From the NCBI GenBank assembly GCA_025934995.1, contig JAICWC010000005.1, positions 1 through 51,283 on the forward strand: 51,283 bases of DNA, in the 5' to 3' direction. Shown here piece by piece: positions 8,089 to 15,959 of this stretch (position 1 is the stretch's first letter; each line of letters begins with the position of its first letter). Made by a program: the position numbers and the translations under genes. This DNA is from Thermoleophilia bacterium (GTDB lineage: Bacteria; Actinomycetota; Thermoleophilia; Gaiellales; Gaiellaceae). The notes below the pieces were generated by a model. The model was not told the DNA's origin, did not search any database, and saw nothing but the letters and a program-made list of their open reading frames with translations.

Positions 8089-8972
8089 CGTGGGTCAACG
8101 ACATCGTGCACGGAATCCTGCTCGGCGGCGTCTACGCGCTGCTCGCGAGCGGCCTCGCGTTGATGTTCGGCGTGATGCGGATCATCAACCTCGCCCACGG
8201 CTCGCTCGCGCTCGTCGGTGCGTACATGGCATTCCTCTGCACCGAGCATCTGCACATCTCGACGTATCTCGCGCTCGCACCGGTCCTTCCCGGCGCATTG
8301 ATCGTCGGCTATCTGCTGCAGCGCACGATGCTCGAGCGGAGCCTGCGCGCCGGGCCGCTCGTACCGCTGCTGACGACCTTCGGGTTGCTGATCGTGATCG
8401 CGAACCTGCTCCAGTACTTCTTCTCGCCCGACGTCCACTCGCTCGGGGAAGGGCGGATCGGTCTCGCGACGTTCGACGTCTCGAGCACGCTGACGATCGC
8501 CTGGTTCGACGTGCTCACCTTCGGCGTCGCGGTTGTCGTGCTCGTGGGACTGCAGCTCGTGCTCCGGTACAGCCAGCTCGGCCGTGAGCTGCGCGCGACT
8601 GCTGCCGATCCTGACACGGCGGAGCTCGTCGGCGTCAACGCGCGCGCCGTCTACGCGCGTGCGACGGCGATCGCCGTCGCGACGGCTGCCCTCGCCGGCG
8701 TTTTCTACGGCATGCGTTCGGGCTTCGACCCGAACGCGGGCGCGAACGAGTTGCTGTATGCGTTCGAGGCTGTCGTCATCGGCGGCATCGGCTCGCTCTG
8801 GGGGACGCTGTGGGGGGGCGTCGTGCTCGGCGTCGCGCAGGCGATCGGCGCGCAGATCAACACGGAGTACTTCGCGCTCGCCGGCCACGTCGTCTTCCTC
8901 GCCGTGCTCGTCGGCCGCGTCGCGCTGCAGTCGCAGATCGTCGCGCCGCGTCTGCGCAGGGCCGGGGCATGA
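8085..8972 (+). CDS. livH: ABC importer permease, LivH-like
   Basis: A 295-residue inner-membrane permease with about eight hydrophobic segments. It begins GTG-ACG-TGG (VTWVNDIVHGILLGG) and has the LivH signature segment GLALMFGVMRIINLAHGS, with the later coupling-helix region TAAALAGV-type sequence and GGIGSLWGTLWGG. The GTG start overlaps the livF stop by four bases (GTGA). Forms the translocation channel with LivM. Confidence 0.92.
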   Translation: MTWVNDIVHGILLGGVYALLASGLALMFGVMRIINLAHGSLALVGAYMAFLCTEHLHISTYLALAPVLPGALIVGYLLQRTMLERSLRAGPLVPLLTTFGLLIVIANLLQYFFSPDVHSLGEGRIGLATFDVSSTLTIAWFDVLTFGVAVVVLVGLQLVLRYSQLGRELRATAADPDTAELVGVNARAVYARATAIAVATAALAGVFYGMRSGFDPNAGANELLYAFEAVVIGGIGSLWGTLWGGVVLGVAQAIGAQINTEYFALAGHVVFLAVLVGRVALQSQIVAPRLRRAGA

Positions 8973-10015
8973 GCGCGACCGCCGCGCCGCCTGCGACCGC
9001 TGCGACGGTGCGCGTCGAGCGCTGGACGCCGCTCTCGGTTGCGTTCACCGGCGGCCTCGCCGGGCTGCTCGTCGTGCTCGCCTTTGCGCCGTTCGTGCTC
9101 GGCGAGAACTCGCAGAACAACCTGATCCAGCTCTACTTCCTCGTCATCCTCGCGGTGATGTGGAACGCGCTCGCCGGCTACGGCGGGCTCGTCTCGGTCG
9201 GGCAGCAGGGATTCATCGGCATCGGAGCGTACGGCGTCGTCGTCTTCTCGCTGCAGCACGGGCTCAACCCCTATCTCTCCATGCTGCTCGCGACGTGGAT
9301 CGGCGGCCTCGTCGCGATTCCGGTCGCCCTGATCGTGCTGTGGTTGCGCGCCGGCGCCTTCGCGATCGCGACCTGGGTCGTCGCCGAGGCATTCGCGATC
9401 CTCGTCTCGCTCGACCCGAATCCGGCGATCGGCGGCGGTACCGGCACCTCCGCGCTGCTCCCGTTCAACCTCCGCTATACGCCGACGCAGCGGTTGCACG
9501 ACACCTACTGGGCGGCCCTCGGCGCCGTCGCCGTGCTGCTCCTGCTGCTCTTCGTGCTGCTCCGCAGCCGGCTCGGCGGCTCGCTTCAGGCGATCCGCGA
9601 CGACGAGGAGGCGGCGGCATCGGTGGGGGTGCGCGTGTTGCTCGGCAAGGGAATCCTCTTCGTCGTCGCCGGCGCGGGCTGCGCGGCCGCCGGCACGGTG
9701 ATCCTCGCCTGGCAGCTCTCGATCCTGCCGCTCGGGCCGGATTCGATCTTCGGCATCAACTGGACCGCGAAGATGATCTTCATGGTGCTCGTCGGCGGGC
9801 TCGGCACGTTCGAGGGGCCGATCCTCGGCGCCGTCGCCCTCTACGTGATCCAGACGTACGGCCCGAACGGCGGCGTCTGGTACTTCGTCCTGCTCGGCGG
9901 GATCGCGATCGGCTTCGCGCTGCTCATGCCGCGCGGCATCTGGGGCACGATCCAGTCCCGCTTCAACGTCCAGCTCCTGCCGGTCGGCTTCCGACTGCGC
10001 ACGGGCGACCGATAG
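8969..10015 (+). CDS. livM: ABC importer permease, LivM-like
   Basis: A 348-residue permease with about nine hydrophobic segments. LivM motifs include NALAGYGGLVSVGQQGFIGIGAYG (in parts: GGLVSVGQ, GFIGIGAYG), the coupling segment SLQAIRDDEEAAASVGV and VLVGGLGTFEGPILGA. ATG at 8969 overlaps the livH stop by four bases. It closes the five-gene importer set; the aldehyde dehydrogenase follows 13 bases later behind a GAGAGGAG ribosome site and is probably co-transcribed. Confidence 0.92.
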   Translation: MSATAAPPATAATVRVERWTPLSVAFTGGLAGLLVVLAFAPFVLGENSQNNLIQLYFLVILAVMWNALAGYGGLVSVGQQGFIGIGAYGVVVFSLQHGLNPYLSMLLATWIGGLVAIPVALIVLWLRAGAFAIATWVVAEAFAILVSLDPNPAIGGGTGTSALLPFNLRYTPTQRLHDTYWAALGAVAVLLLLLFVLLRSRLGGSLQAIRDDEEAAASVGVRVLLGKGILFVVAGAGCAAAGTVILAWQLSILPLGPDSIFGINWTAKMIFMVLVGGLGTFEGPILGAVALYVIQTYGPNGGVWYFVLLGGIAIGFALLMPRGIWGTIQSRFNVQLLPVGFRLRTGDR

Positions 10016-10028
10016 AGAGGAGACGCAA

Positions 10029-11495
10029 ATGGCCACCACGGCCGTGCACGGATACCGGCAGTACATCGGCGGAGAATGGACGGACGCGGCGGAGGGTGGC
10101 ACGTTCGACGTGAAGGACCCGTTCACCGGCGAGACGGTTGCGACCGCGCCCGCCGGCGGAGCCGACGACGCAGCGCGCGCGATCGACGCTGCGCAAGCGG
10201 CGTTCCAGGCGTGGGCGGCGACGCCGCCGGCAGTGCGGCAGGGAATCTTTCTCAAGGCGGCCGACGTGCTGGAGAGCCGCAGCCACGAGATCGTCGCCGC
10301 GCTCGCCCGCGAGACCGGCGCGACGTTCGGGTTCGGGATGTTCCAGATGCACTTCGTCCCGGGGCTCTTCCGTCAGGCGGCCGCGTTGCCGTACCAGCCG
10401 ATCGGCACCGTCATCCCGTCCGACACAGGCGCGTTTTCGATGGGGGTCCGCAAGCCCGTCGGCGTCGTTGCCGCGATCGCGCCGTGGAATGCGGCGCTCA
10501 TCCTTTCGGCGCGTTCGATCGCCGCGCCGCTCGCGCTCGGCAACACGGTCGTGCTGAAGCCCTCGGAGCTCTCGCCGTGGGCCGGCGGCCTGCTCTGGGG
10601 CGAGATCTTCGCCGAGGCCGGCCTCCCCGAGGGCGTGCTGAACATCGTGACGCACGCGCCGGGCGCGGCAGGCCCGATCGGAGAGGCGTTCACGTCGCAT
10701 CCGGCGGTGCGGCGGATCAACTTCACGGGCTCGACCGCCACCGGCCGCAGGCTCGCAGAGGCTGCGGGCAAGAACCTCAAGCGCGTCGTGCTCGAGCTCG
10801 GCGGCTACAACCCGCTGATCGTCCTCGCCGACGCGGAGGTCGAGTACGCCGTGAACGCCGCAGCGTTCGGAGCTTTCCTGCACCAGGGCCAGATCTGCAT
10901 GTCGGCGCGCAAGGTGCTGGTCGAACGGCCGATCGCGGACGAGTTCACGCGCCGGCTCGCCGACAAGGCGAAGACGCTGAAGGCGGGCGACCCGAAGGAG
11001 CACGACACGATCATCGGGCCGCTGATCAACGCGGACGCAGTCGCGATGGTCAAAGGCCGCGTCGATGAGGCGGTCGCAAAGGGCGCGAAGGTGCTCGCGG
11101 GCGGCGACGCAGTCGGCAACTGCTACCAGGCGACCGTCGTCACCGACGTGCCCGCCGACTCCGAGCTGGCGACACACGAGACGTTCGGGCCGGTGCTCGC
11201 AGTCGAGGTCGTGGACAGCGCCGACGAGGCGGTCGCGCGCGCGAACGCGACGTCGTACGGCCTCGCCGCGGGGATCATCACGAGCGACGTCGACGGCGGA
11301 CTCGCCCTCGCGCAGCAGGTCGAGGCCGGGATCGTGCACGTCAACGACCAGCCGGTCGGCGACGAGCCGCAGATGCCGTTCGGCGGCGTCAAGGACTCCG
11401 GCTGGGGACGCTTCGGCGGTCAGGCGGCGATCGACGAGTTCACCGAGTTGCGCTGGGTGACCGTGCAGAGCGGCTCGCACCCGTTCCCGTTCTGA
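10029..11495 (+). CDS. Aldehyde dehydrogenase, aromatic-aldehyde (benzaldehyde/vanillin) type
   Basis: A 488-residue NAD(P)-dependent aldehyde dehydrogenase. The general base is in VVLELGGYNP, the catalytic Cys in HQGQICMSA, the cofactor loop in NFTGSTATGRR, with PWNAALIL near the substrate channel. The segment AAAFGAFLHQGQICMSARKVLVE resembles the vanillin/4-hydroxybenzaldehyde branch (GAF-HQGQICMS). Beside pobA it could oxidise 4-hydroxybenzaldehyde to 4-hydroxybenzoate; substrate is inference. It follows livM closely, so uptake and oxidation are probably co-expressed. Confidence 0.85.
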   Translation: MATTAVHGYRQYIGGEWTDAAEGGTFDVKDPFTGETVATAPAGGADDAARAIDAAQAAFQAWAATPPAVRQGIFLKAADVLESRSHEIVAALARETGATFGFGMFQMHFVPGLFRQAAALPYQPIGTVIPSDTGAFSMGVRKPVGVVAAIAPWNAALILSARSIAAPLALGNTVVLKPSELSPWAGGLLWGEIFAEAGLPEGVLNIVTHAPGAAGPIGEAFTSHPAVRRINFTGSTATGRRLAEAAGKNLKRVVLELGGYNPLIVLADAEVEYAVNAAAFGAFLHQGQICMSARKVLVERPIADEFTRRLADKAKTLKAGDPKEHDTIIGPLINADAVAMVKGRVDEAVAKGAKVLAGGDAVGNCYQATVVTDVPADSELATHETFGPVLAVEVVDSADEAVARANATSYGLAAGIITSDVDGGLALAQQVEAGIVHVNDQPVGDEPQMPFGGVKDSGWGRFGGQAAIDEFTELRWVTVQSGSHPFPF

Positions 11496-11498
11496 GTG

Positions 11499-12362
11499 TC
11501 AGCGCAGCTGGAGCAGCCGGATCGCGTTCTCCTTGAGGATGAGCGGCCGCACCTCGTCCTTGAAGTCGGCGCGCTCGAAGTCGGCGAGCCAGCGATCGGG
11601 CGTGATCAACGGATAGTCGGAGCCGAAGAGCACGCGGTCGCGCAGCTGCGTGTTCGCATAGCGAACGAGCTGCTGCGGAAAATACTTCGGCGACCAACCG
11701 GAAAGGTCGATGTAGACCTGCTGCTTGTGCAAGGCGACCGAGATCGCCTCGTCCTGCCACGGGAACGACGGATGCGCGAGCACGATCTGAAGCCGGGGAA
11801 AGTCGACTGCGACGTCGTCGACGTGCATCGGGTTCGAGTACTTGAGACGGATGCCGCCGCCGCCGGGCAGGCCCGTGCCGATGCCGGAATGTCCGGTATG
11901 GAAGAGCGCCGGCACGCCTGCCGCCTCGATCGCCTCGTACACCGGGTAGAAGGCGCGATCGTTCGGGAAGAACGCCTGGATGTTCGGGTGGAACTTGAAG
12001 CCGCGCACGCCGTGGTCGCGCACGAGCCGTTCCACCGCTTCGGCCGCGTTCGCCCGGTGCGGGTCGATCGACGCGAACGGGATCAACACGTCGTCGTTCG
12101 CGGCGGCGGCGGCTGCGATCTCCTCGTTCGGGGCCGAGGCGCGCCCCGTCACGGTCTCGGCGTCGACGGTGAAGACGACCGCCGCCAGCTTGCGCGCACG
12201 GTAGTACGTCGCGACGTCGTCGACGGTCGGCGTCGCGTCCTCGCCGAAGTACCGTTTCGCGGCCGCGCGCCATTCCGGCTTCAACCCGTCCTCGCCGCTC
12301 CGCCCGACCTCCGCATGCGTGTGGACGTCGATCGCGACGACCGCGTCGAGATCGATGCTCAT
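11499..12362 (-). CDS. Metal-dependent amidohydrolase/decarboxylase (Amidohydro_2 family)
   Basis: A 287-residue TIM-barrel enzyme of the Amidohydro_2 family (ACMSD/gamma-resorcylate decarboxylase/4-oxalomesaconate type). Metal or catalytic segments: DVHTHAE near the N-terminus, GFKFHPNIQAF, PALFHTGHSG, IVLAHPSFPWQ and VLFGSDYPL near the C-terminus. Members decarboxylate or hydrate ring-derived acids, which suits the aromatic context, but the reaction cannot be fixed. It converges on the aldehyde dehydrogenase with three bases between stops and is divergent from the acyl-CoA ligase. Confidence 0.82.
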   Translation of the reverse strand: MSIDLDAVVAIDVHTHAEVGRSGEDGLKPEWRAAAKRYFGEDATPTVDDVATYYRARKLAAVVFTVDAETVTGRASAPNEEIAAAAAANDDVLIPFASIDPHRANAAEAVERLVRDHGVRGFKFHPNIQAFFPNDRAFYPVYEAIEAAGVPALFHTGHSGIGTGLPGGGGIRLKYSNPMHVDDVAVDFPRLQIVLAHPSFPWQDEAISVALHKQQVYIDLSGWSPKYFPQQLVRYANTQLRDRVLFGSDYPLITPDRWLADFERADFKDEVRPLILKENAIRLLQLR

Positions 12363-12382
12363 GCGTCAATGATGTCAGGGAA

Positions 12383-12400
12383 CGTTCGACTCTCCGAGCG
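12383..12400. promoter_or_regulatory. Second candidate IclR-type site
   Basis: CGTTCGACTCTCCGAGCG aligns with the left arm and spacer of the palindrome at 5179-5197 (CGTTC-x-ACTCT-x-CG) and is itself an imperfect inverted repeat. It lies in the 38-base divergent gap between amidohydrolase and acyl-CoA ligase genes and abuts the ligase ATG. Shared control by the IclR protein is inferred. Confidence 0.4.
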
Positions 12401-13792
12401 ATGAATCTCGCGTCGCTTCTCGCGCACGCGGCGTCCAGCCATGCGGGCCGGCCCGCGCTCCTGCTCGAGGACGAGCACGTCTCGTACGGTGAGCTCGAGT
12501 CGCGCACGGCAGAGGCGGCGGCGGGCCTGCGTGCGCGCGGGGTCGTGCGCGGCGACCGAGTTGCACTCCTCTTTCCGAACGGCGCCGATTACGTCGCGTG
12601 CCTGTTCGGGCTCTGGCGGCTCGGAGCGGTTGCCGTGCCGCTCAACGTCCTCCTCGCCCCGCCGGAGATCGAGGCGCGCATCGCCCTCTCGGGCGCGAAG
12701 CTCCTGCTCACCGAGGCGCCGCGCGCGCCCGAAGCTCCGGAGCCCGCCGCATGTCGGACCGAAGACCCGGCGGCGATCCTCTTCACGTCCGGCACCGCGG
12801 GCGTGCCGAAGGGCGCGGTGCTCACGCACGGGAGCATCGCGGCGGCGGCGGCGAGCGTCGCGGACGCGCTGTCGCTCGGCCCGGACGACGTGGTGCTCGG
12901 CGCGGCGCCGTTCTCGCACGTGCTCGGGCTTTCGACCGGCATCGTCGCGACGCTCTCGCGCGGCGGTGCGGTCGCCGTCGAGCGCCGCTTCGATGCCGAA
13001 CGGACCCTCGCCCACATGGTCGAGACGGGCACGACGATCCTGCTCGGCGTGCCGGCGATGTGCATCGCGCTCTGCGAGGCGGCGCGGTCCGCGTCCGTGC
13101 TGCCGCCGATCCGGATCGCGCACGTCGGCGGAGCGGCCGTTCCCGTCGAAGTCGGCCGTGCGTTCGAGTCGACGTTCCGCGCAGAGCTGTACGAGGGCTA
13201 TGGGCTGACCGAGATGTCGGGCATCGCGACGACGTACGTCGCGGGGCAGCGTCGCAAGCCGGGCTCGGTCGGGAAGCCGCTCGGCTCGACAGAGGTGCAG
13301 ATCGTCGACGCCGACGGACGGGGCGTCGGGGAGGTCAGGTTCAGAGGCCCGTCCGTCGTCGCCGGCTACTGGGAGGACGCGGAGGCGACGGCAGCTGCGA
13401 TCTCCCCGGACGGCTGGCTCGCCACCGGCGATCTCGGCTATCTCGACGACGACGGCTACCTCTTCCTCGTCGACCGCAAGCAGGACCTCGTGATCCGCGG
13501 CGGCTACAACGTCTACCCGCGCGAGGTCGAGGAGGTGCTGTACGCGCATCCGGGCGTGCTCGAGGCCGCGGTCGTGGGCGTCGCGCACGAGACGCTCGGC
13601 GAGGAGGTTGCGGCGCTCATCGTCCCGCGCCCCGAAGCCGCTCTCACCGTCGCGGAGATCCAGGAGTGGGCGAAGGAACGCGTCGCCGCGTACAAGTACC
13701 CGCGCATCGTCGTCTTCGTCGACGCCCTGCCAAAGACGCCGACCGGGAAGATCCTCAAGCGCGAGATCGACTCCGAGCAGCTTTGCCGATGA
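12401..13792 (+). CDS. Acyl/aryl-CoA ligase (AMP-forming)
   Basis: A 463-residue ANL-superfamily ligase, somewhat short of the usual 500-550 residues. AMP-binding motifs are LFTSGTAGVPKGAVLTHGS (P-loop), YEGYGLTEMSG, and TGDLGYLDDDGY; the hinge and C-domain hold VDRKQDLVIRGGYNVYPREVE and the catalytic Lys in PKTPTGKILKREI. It activates a carboxylic acid to acyl-AMP and then to acyl-CoA. Context suggests an aromatic or dicarboxylic acid. The stop overlaps the ATG of the CoA-transferase gene by four bases (ATGA). Confidence 0.88.
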   Translation: MNLASLLAHAASSHAGRPALLLEDEHVSYGELESRTAEAAAGLRARGVVRGDRVALLFPNGADYVACLFGLWRLGAVAVPLNVLLAPPEIEARIALSGAKLLLTEAPRAPEAPEPAACRTEDPAAILFTSGTAGVPKGAVLTHGSIAAAAASVADALSLGPDDVVLGAAPFSHVLGLSTGIVATLSRGGAVAVERRFDAERTLAHMVETGTTILLGVPAMCIALCEAARSASVLPPIRIAHVGGAAVPVEVGRAFESTFRAELYEGYGLTEMSGIATTYVAGQRRKPGSVGKPLGSTEVQIVDADGRGVGEVRFRGPSVVAGYWEDAEATAAAISPDGWLATGDLGYLDDDGYLFLVDRKQDLVIRGGYNVYPREVEEVLYAHPGVLEAAVVGVAHETLGEEVAALIVPRPEAALTVAEIQEWAKERVAAYKYPRIVVFVDALPKTPTGKILKREIDSEQLCR

Positions 13793-14592
13793 CGGCGCTA
13801 CGCGAAGCGGTCGAGTCGCTCGTGAAAGACGGCGACACGGTCGCACTCGAAGGCTTCACCCATCTGATCCCGCACGCCGCCGGGCACGAGCTCATCCGTC
13901 AGGAGAAGCGCGACCTGACGCTCGTGCGCATGACGCCCGACGTCGTGTACGACCAGCTGATCGGCATGGGGTGCGCGCGGAAGCTCGTCTTCTCGTGGGG
14001 CGGCAATCCCGGCGTCGGCTCACTGCATCGGCTGCGGGACGCGGTCGAGCACGGCTGGCCGCAGCCCCTGGAGCTCGAGGAGCATTCGCACGCCGGCATG
14101 GCTGCCGCCTACGCCGCCGGCGCCGCGAACCTGCCATTCGGAGTGTTGCGGGGGTACTCGGGCGGCGACTTGCCGCCGCAGACGCGTGTCGCCTTCGTCG
14201 AGTGTCCGTTCACGGGCGAACGTCTCGCCGCCGTGCCCGCGCTGCGGCCGGACGTCGGGATCGTGCACGCACAGCGCGCCGACCGCCGGGGCAACGTGCA
14301 GCTCTGGGGGATTCTCGGCGTCCAGAAGGAGACGGTGCTGGCCGCCGCCCGCTCGATCGTCACGGTGGAGGAAGTCGTCGATGCGCTCGAGCCGCGTCCC
14401 GGCGCGATCGTGCTGCCGCATTGGATCGTCGACGCCGTTTGCGTCGCGCCGCGCGGAGCGCATCCGTCCTACGCGCACGGTTACTACGACCGCGACAACA
14501 TGTTCTACCGCCGGTGGGACGAGATCTCGCGCGACCGAGACCGGTTCCGCGACTGGATCGAGGAGCACGTGCTCGCCGCGGTCACGGCATGA
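13789..14592 (+). CDS. catI: 3-oxoadipate CoA-transferase alpha subunit (CatI/PcaI, glutaconate CoA-transferase type)
   Basis: A 267-residue alpha subunit of a family I CoA-transferase. From memory its sequence follows CatI closely: GDTVALEGFTHLIP, LTLVRMTPDVVYDQLIG, ARKLVFSWGGNPGVGSLHRLRD, and HPSYAHGYYDRDN. In the beta-ketoadipate pathway, CatI with CatJ moves CoA from succinyl-CoA to 3-oxoadipate, which fits pobA two genes on. The active-site glutamate is on the beta subunit, which is truncated here, so this subunit needs a partner encoded elsewhere or is idle. Confidence 0.85.
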   Translation: MTALREAVESLVKDGDTVALEGFTHLIPHAAGHELIRQEKRDLTLVRMTPDVVYDQLIGMGCARKLVFSWGGNPGVGSLHRLRDAVEHGWPQPLELEEHSHAGMAAAYAAGAANLPFGVLRGYSGGDLPPQTRVAFVECPFTGERLAAVPALRPDVGIVHAQRADRRGNVQLWGILGVQKETVLAAARSIVTVEEVVDALEPRPGAIVLPHWIVDAVCVAPRGAHPSYAHGYYDRDNMFYRRWDEISRDRDRFRDWIEEHVLAAVTA

Positions 14593-14735
14593 ACGTGGGG
14601 GAGGAGCTGATGGCGATCGAGGCGGCGCGCCGGCTCTCGAACGGCACCGTCTGCTTCGTCGGCATCGGCCTGCCGTCGACGGCGGCAAACCTCGGGCGCC
14701 GGACGCATGCGCTGCGGACGAAAGGGGAAGGTTGA
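14589..14735 (+). pseudogene. catJ: Truncated 3-oxoadipate CoA-transferase beta subunit (CatJ remnant)
   Basis: Only 48 codons. The first about 42 residues match the start of CatJ-type beta subunits (ELMAIEAARRLSNGTVCFVG then IGLPSTAANLGRRTHA), which are normally about 250 residues. After RRTHA the match ends abruptly at about base 14709 and the frame stops within 9 codons. The lost part includes the E-S-G segment with the catalytic glutamate. The ATG overlaps the catI stop by four bases and the stop overlaps the TTG of pobA, so translation coupling through the remnant is kept. A deletion joining catJ to pobA is the likely history. Confidence 0.85.
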
Positions 14736-15850
14736 GAACGCAGGTCGGAATCGTCGGCGCGGGTCCCGCCGGCCTGACGCTCGCGCGCCTGCTCGAGCTG
14801 CAGGGGATCGAGACGGTCGTCTTCGAAGCTCGCAGCCGCGAGTACTGCGAACACCGCATTCGCGCGGGCGTGCTCGAGCACCGGGTCGCGGAGCTTCTGC
14901 GCGAGGCCGGCGTCGGCGCGCGGCTCGCCGCCGAGGGGATTTCACACGGCGGCATCCATCTCCAGTTCGACGGCGGACGCCACCACATCCCGATGCAGGA
15001 GCTCGTCGGGCGCGGGATCGTCATCTACGGACAGACCGAGGTCGTCAAGGATCTGATCGACGCGCGCCTCGCGAGCGGGCTGCCGCTCCACTTCGAGACC
15101 GCTGTCGAGAGCGTGGACGCGACAGCGGGTGTCATCCGGTATCCGGGAGGCGAACTGCAGTGCGACGTGATCGCCGGCTGCGACGGATTCCACGGCGTCT
15201 GCCGACAGGCCGTTCCCGCGGAGGCGTTCGAGCGCGAGTACCCGTTCGGCTGGCTCGGCATCCTCGCGCAGGTTGCGCCGTCGATGGACGAGCTCGTGTA
15301 CGCGCACCACGAGCGCGGGTTCGCGCTCCTCTCCCTGCGCTCGCCGCAGCTCTCGCGGTACTACGTGCAGGTCGCGCACGACGAGGACGTTGCCGAATGG
15401 CCGGACGAGCGGGTCTGGGAGGAGTTGCGCGCGCGGACTGCGCTCGATGGGTGGGAGCTGCACGACGGGCCGATCATCGAGAAGGGCGTGACGGGGATGC
15501 GCAGCTACGTCGGCGAGCCGATGCAGCACGAGCGGCTCTATCTCGCCGGCGACGCCGCGCACATCGTCCCGCCGACCGGTGCGAAAGGGTTGAACCTCGC
15601 GATCAACGACGTGCGCATCCTCGCGGAGGCGATTGCGGGCGGCGGGCTCGAGCACTACTCGCGGGAGTGTCTGCGCCGTGTGTGGCGTGCCGAGCACTTC
15701 TCGTGGTGGATGACGACGACGCTCCACAAGCTGCCGGGCGGCGACCCGTTCGACGAGAGGCTGCAGCTTTCGCAGCTCCGCTACGTGACGACGTCCGAGC
15801 CCGCCGCGCGCAGCCTCGCCGAGAACTACACCGGGATCGAGGCGATCTAG
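14732..15850 (+). CDS. pobA: 4-hydroxybenzoate 3-monooxygenase
   Basis: A 372-residue flavoprotein hydroxylase. FAD motifs: GAGPAG (7-12 region), the DG segment CDVIAGCDGFHGVCRQ and LAGDAAHIVPPTGAKG. PobA hallmarks include HRIRAGVLEH, YGQTEVVKDL, REYPFGWLGILA and HFSWWMTTTLHKLP. It converts 4-hydroxybenzoate plus NAD(P)H and oxygen to protocatechuate in the cytosol. The start is TTG at 14732, overlapping the catJ remnant stop (TTGA), with AAGGGGAAGG just upstream. It is slightly shorter than the 394-residue Pseudomonas enzyme. No protocatechuate dioxygenase gene is in the window. Confidence 0.93.
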   Translation: MRTQVGIVGAGPAGLTLARLLELQGIETVVFEARSREYCEHRIRAGVLEHRVAELLREAGVGARLAAEGISHGGIHLQFDGGRHHIPMQELVGRGIVIYGQTEVVKDLIDARLASGLPLHFETAVESVDATAGVIRYPGGELQCDVIAGCDGFHGVCRQAVPAEAFEREYPFGWLGILAQVAPSMDELVYAHHERGFALLSLRSPQLSRYYVQVAHDEDVAEWPDERVWEELRARTALDGWELHDGPIIEKGVTGMRSYVGEPMQHERLYLAGDAAHIVPPTGAKGLNLAINDVRILAEAIAGGGLEHYSRECLRRVWRAEHFSWWMTTTLHKLPGGDPFDERLQLSQLRYVTTSEPAARSLAENYTGIEAI

Positions 15851-15863
15851 CTACTCCGGCCCT

Positions 15864-15933
15864 CGACCCGGCCGAGCGCGTCACGGGAAAGACGGTCATC
15901 CGCCTTCGTCCGTAAGCGCGCACGGCCGGGTCG
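15864..15933. terminator. Long-spaced inverted repeat between convergent genes
   Basis: Perfect 11-base arms CGACCCGGCCG (15864-15874) and CGGCCGGGTCG (15923-15933) with a 48-base spacer, lying between the pobA stop and the stop of the convergent PKD-protein gene. It could form a bidirectional termination structure; there is no clear T tract. Confidence 0.35.
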
Positions 15934-15959
15934 TGGGTTGTCGTATCTCTAGTGGTGAC

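Noticed and set aside
8705-11480. Long minus-strand ORFs opposite livM and the aldehyde dehydrogenase
   Set aside because: Arg/Glu/Asp-rich low-complexity translations typical of antisense frames in high-GC DNA; the plus-strand genes are certain.
14589-14735. UGA at the end of the catJ remnant as selenocysteine
   Set aside because: Homology is already lost before the stop, and the following sequence in that frame is out of frame with pobA.
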